Position numbers and translations under genes: made by a program
Notes under the pieces: model-generated
Told to the model about the DNA's origin: nothing
Database searches by the model: none
Seen by the model: only the letters and a program-made list of their open reading frames with translations
Source: a virus
DNA: 25,518 bases
Reading direction: 5' to 3' (one strand)
Virus record (IMG/VR): IMGVR_UViG_3300023184_000476
Location: 1-25,518 of that record
In this document: one piece after another, positions 23,177 through 25,518 of the stretch
Layout of the letters: every line of letters begins with the position of its first letter
Position numbering within the stretch: the first letter of the stretch is position 1

Positions 23177-24463
23177 ATGTTTTACATCATTGAGAAATCA
23201 TCTCAACTACAACAATTAGACTTTGAGGATTGTTTTGTTAGGTTTATCCCTCTTAATAACAATTTTCATCCCGCACTTACTGAGTTAAGTTTGGTTTATG
23301 TTAGACCACTTAATAGTAAGAAGGGATACATACTGTGTTTAAATCATAACGAATCACTTTCATTAAATAAAGATGAAGTGTTTAATTGGTTAGATACTTT
23401 AGGTAGAATATGGGTATTAGATAAAAAACAATCATTACACTGGTATAACAATTCAGATAAATTATTCGACGTAAATTTCCTTGAACCTGTTGACATCAAA
23501 TCGTTAGACAACGCGTGCATCAGCTACTACTATAGCAAGCACAATACGTTGTCTAACGTTAACTGTTTAATTCCAATTAGTAAGCATTATGAAATGTGTG
23601 AGACGATATTCAACATGGCGTTGCCTATTATCAAACAATATACATTAAGCGACACAACGTTTCAATTTAATAATTTTCGCACAGCAAATGTGTTTTATAA
23701 TATCGAAATCAGCGGCATTAAGGTTGATAAAAACTGCTTTATTGAGCATTACCAGGGGAAGTTAACCAACCCTCAATTTAATTTATCTCGCAGCAAAATA
23801 TACACTCAATATAATTTATATACAACCACATCTCGCCCATCTAATACATTTAATAGCATTAATTTTGCAGCATTAAATAAAGATAATAGCGAACGTACGT
23901 GTTATCGTCCAGAAAACGATAAATTCATCGAATTAGATTTCCAGGGGTACCACCCACGATTAATTGGTGAGATGATTGGATTTAATTTTCCTAAAGATAA
24001 AAACACATATGATGTATTAGGTGAAGTATTAGGTGTATCACAGCAAGAAGCTAAAGAATTAACATTTAAACAGCTATATGGCGGTGTTTGGTCTGAATAT
24101 CAGAATAAACCATTTTTTAAAGATGTAGTTAGATACACAGATGATATGTGGGATACGTACCAATACGGAAAGCGTTTAGTGACCGAAAATAAAATATTTA
24201 TGCCTGACGCTAATATGACTAAATCAAAATTATTTAACTATATAGTTCAAAGTAAAGAAACATCAACCAATGTTGATTTACTAAAATTAGTATTTGATAA
24301 ATTAAAAGGTAAAAAAACAAAATTAGTATTATATACTTACGATGCGTTTTTGTTTGATTATAGCAATGAAGATAAAGGTTTAATCCAAGAAATAATAAAT
24401 ATATTGGATTATCCCGTTAATATTAAACAAGGTAAAACGTATCATGGTTTGGAGAAACTATAA
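23177..24463 (+). CDS. Family A DNA polymerase-like protein (palm domain)
   Basis: This 428-aa protein carries all three Pol I palm motifs in order. Motif A is ELDFQGYHPRLIG with Asp254. The O-helix is QQEAKELTFKQLYGG with Lys293, Phe297 and Tyr301. Motif C is YTYDAFLFD with Asp389. Both metal-binding Asp of Pol I are thus kept. Deviations are Gln289 at the usual Arg of the O-helix, and Tyr and Ala around Asp389 where HDE is normal. TTTSRPSNTFNSINFAALN stands where the family has its TGR-LSS-P-NLQNIP. There is no recognisable 3'-5' exonuclease, and the first 190 residues are unassigned. It is far shorter than Pol I. It may be a specialised or inactive polymerase. It has its own putative promoter. 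Confidence 0.75.
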   Translation: MFYIIEKSSQLQQLDFEDCFVRFIPLNNNFHPALTELSLVYVRPLNSKKGYILCLNHNESLSLNKDEVFNWLDTLGRIWVLDKKQSLHWYNNSDKLFDVNFLEPVDIKSLDNACISYYYSKHNTLSNVNCLIPISKHYEMCETIFNMALPIIKQYTLSDTTFQFNNFRTANVFYNIEISGIKVDKNCFIEHYQGKLTNPQFNLSRSKIYTQYNLYTTTSRPSNTFNSINFAALNKDNSERTCYRPENDKFIELDFQGYHPRLIGEMIGFNFPKDKNTYDVLGEVLGVSQQEAKELTFKQLYGGVWSEYQNKPFFKDVVRYTDDMWDTYQYGKRLVTENKIFMPDANMTKSKLFNYIVQSKETSTNVDLLKLVFDKLKGKKTKLVLYTYDAFLFDYSNEDKGLIQEIINILDYPVNIKQGKTYHGLEKL

Positions 24464-24472
24464 ATATTTATT

Positions 24473-24886
24473 ATGGAACAAACTATACTAGATTTGAACA
24501 AGCTTTTCTGTACATTCACCTCCCCAGCGGATCTGGAAGAAACAGTAAACACAATAAATCGCCGTTACGCTATTCTATTCAATAAGATTTTCATCTTAGA
24601 ATCTCCACAAAGCGATGAATTAATGTGCACTTACAATATTGACTCGGGCAACACATCAGATGCGCCGATGGCTAATACTATCTTATTGCATCGCAAAAAA
24701 GAAACTAATTCATTATATACAATCAATGCTTTAAATACATTGATTAAATCATTAAACAATGGTTTTTTAGATAAGAATTTTATGGTTGATTGGAATCAAT
24801 ATAAAAATTGTATATTATTAACTGATGGTCCTAATTTAAGAAAATTAGACACAGGTATTCATAAAATTATAGATTTTAACAAATAA
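24473..24886 (+). CDS. Conserved-looking phage protein, unknown function
   Basis: This 137-aa protein begins at an ATG 9 bases after the previous stop and overlaps the next start by one base (TAATG). It contains NTINRRYAILFNKIFILES, then a cluster with SLYTINALNTLIKSLNNGFLDKNFMVDWNQYKNCILLTDG and RKLDTGIHKIIDF at the end. The latter block looks like a conserved family core, but I know no function for it. No membrane span or catalytic motif is visible. It is adjacent to the polymerase-like gene and just upstream of a beta-rich protein. Confidence 0.75.
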   Translation: MEQTILDLNKLFCTFTSPADLEETVNTINRRYAILFNKIFILESPQSDELMCTYNIDSGNTSDAPMANTILLHRKKETNSLYTINALNTLIKSLNNGFLDKNFMVDWNQYKNCILLTDGPNLRKLDTGIHKIIDFNK

Positions 24887-25227
24887 TGGCAAGTTATACA
24901 CGATATCAACTCAATGAAAGTGGATCAATTGGTGAAAACCTATCAGGAACTAAAACGTTTGCATTCACTAATTTAAGTGGATCATCATATTTTACAATGG
25001 AAACAATACCAGGTTCAAATAACCTATATTATACTGGTGTTACACCTGCTAACTTTTTAGGAACATACAACGCCTCAGCATCTATGGGATTAGTTAATGA
25101 TGCATACGTAGCCGCTGTTGTTGTACCATCTGGAGTATCAGCTTTTACATTTATCCCTGCATCAGCAGTTACGGGTACTACGTACCGTTTAAAAGGTACA
25201 GGAGACTATAGCTTGACAATTTCTTAG
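24886..25227 (+). CDS. Small beta-rich protein, unknown (possibly structural)
   Basis: This 113-aa protein is rich in Ser, Thr, Gly and Tyr with repeated hydrophobic strands: TKTFAFTNLSGSSYF, NLYYTGVTPANFLG, AYVAAVVVPSGVSAFTFIP and RLKGTGDYSLTIS. This suggests a beta-sandwich. Composition is like virion proteins. The start overlaps the previous stop by one base, implying translational coupling. It may be a minor structural or decoration protein; nothing in the sequence identifies it. It is followed by a weak AT hairpin and a putative promoter. Confidence 0.7.
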   Translation: MASYTRYQLNESGSIGENLSGTKTFAFTNLSGSSYFTMETIPGSNNLYYTGVTPANFLGTYNASASMGLVNDAYVAAVVVPSGVSAFTFIPASAVTGTTYRLKGTGDYSLTIS

Positions 25228-25235
25228 GAAATTTT
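25218..25235 (+). terminator. Weak hairpin at stop codon
   Basis: AATTTC (25218-25223) pairs with GAAATT (25228-25233) around TTAG, followed by two T. The stop codon is within the loop region. It is weak and could be chance; its position just before the promoter resembles the other two hairpin-promoter overlaps. Confidence 0.3.
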
Positions 25236-25264
25236 GGCTGTCTCATTTTAAGATCGTATATTTA
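25234..25264 (+). promoter_or_regulatory. Putative promoter, TTG-N20-TATATTTA, before gp32
   Basis: TTG at 25234-25236 and TATATTTA at 25257-25264 are 20 bases apart, 22 bases before the ATG at 25287. The TTGGCTGTCTC context matches TTGGTTGTCTC at 9440, beyond the core boxes. It suggests that gp32 starts its own unit. Confidence 0.6.
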
Positions 25265-25286
25265 ATTTTAAACAAATAAATAAGTT

Positions 25287-25518
25287 ATGGATTTATCATT
25301 CGTAAAGCAAAAGCTTGAGGCTAATGCTAACAAATCAGCAGGTCGTGAAAAAATCGACTACACAAAAATTTTCTGGAAACCAAAACCAGGCAAGTACCAA
25401 ATCAGAATTATCCCGAACTCATTCCGTAAAGAATGGCCGTTACGTGAAATTCAAATGCACTATGGCTTCTCAAAAGGACCAATTTTAGCTCTAAACAATT
25501 GGGGCGAAGAGGATCCAA
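25287..25518 (+). CDS. gp32: Single-stranded DNA-binding protein (T4 gp32-like), 3'-truncated
   Basis: Only the first 77 residues are present, cut off by the window end. They read MDLSFVKQKLEANANKSAG, then KIDYTKIFWKPKPGKYQIRIIPNS and KEWPLREIQMHYG, and GPILALNNWGEEDP at the edge. The block KPGKYQIRIIP followed by HYG and a downstream GE-DP is typical of T4-like gp32, the protein that coats single-stranded DNA in replication and recombination. The zinc-binding centre and acidic C-tail would lie beyond the window. The start is an ATG after an A-rich leader. Placement next to late-type genes is common in T4-like genomes of marine phages, though its own promoter suggests separate timing. Confidence 0.85.
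   Translation, partial: MDLSFVKQKLEANANKSAGREKIDYTKIFWKPKPGKYQIRIIPNSFRKEWPLREIQMHYGFSKGPILALNNWGEEDP

Noticed and set aside
24459-24466. Exact T4 late promoter TATAAATA before 24473
   Set aside because: It is only 6 bases from the ATG, which would leave no leader, and such an AT 8-mer is expected several times by chance in this base composition.

Overview
This window is a stretch of the structural (tail) region of a contractile-tailed, T4-like phage. Almost every base is coding, and every confident gene lies on the + strand. The tail sheath (T4 gp18-like) is followed by a tail tube protein of T4 gp19 size (161 aa). The last 232 bases begin a T4 gp32-type single-stranded DNA-binding protein. 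The DNA is AT-rich. Start codons have no clear Shine-Dalgarno sequence; instead they follow A-rich leaders. Several transcription-unit boundaries carry a TTG-N19/20-TATATTTA motif that resembles the Bacteroidota promoter (TTTG at -33, TAnnTTTG at -7). Together with the Gly/Ser-rich S74 fibre style, this suggests a phage of a Bacteroidota host, probably a flavobacterium. The host assignment is inference.

Layout. (1) 1-7372: five consecutive tail-fibre/adhesin genes. The first is cut by the window edge. The next three end in peptidase S74 intramolecular chaperone domains, and the fifth ends in a different, G2-like self-cleavage module. (2) 7391-9418: a 64-aa protein, a 145-aa virion-type protein, and a 462-aa protein dominated by a Pro/Ser/Thr repeat. 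(3) 9440-10688: a new transcription unit with a small membrane-anchored protein, an acidic unknown protein, a zinc-ribbon protein and a coiled-coil protein. (4) 10768-16975: sheath, tube, a tail-assembly-chaperone-like pair, then the tape measure protein. (5) 17004-23127: small protein, large baseplate protein, LysM-like baseplate protein, baseplate hub fused to a predicted muralytic domain, and a proline-rich protein. (6) 23177-25518: a short family A DNA-polymerase-like protein, two unknown proteins, and gp32.

The genes together describe building and arming a contractile tail. The chaperone pair and tape measure would organise tube assembly, and sheath and tube form the contractile machine. 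The hub, LysM protein and baseplate proteins form the puncturing end, and the fibre array gives host recognition. The most interesting observation is the junction at 13838-13844. The reading frame downstream of the tube gene continues in the +1 (= -2) phase through a run of seven T, and the second ORF has no ATG before its core. It lies exactly between tube and tape measure, where other long-tailed phages place frameshifted tail assembly chaperones. Other notable points are the shared promoter motif overlapping hairpins, the hub-muralytic fusion, and the polymerase-like gene next to structural genes.

I see no tRNA, rRNA, CRISPR array, insertion sequence or integrase. No gene-free stretch exceeds 300 bases; the longest gaps are under 100 bases and hold the promoters and hairpins listed.
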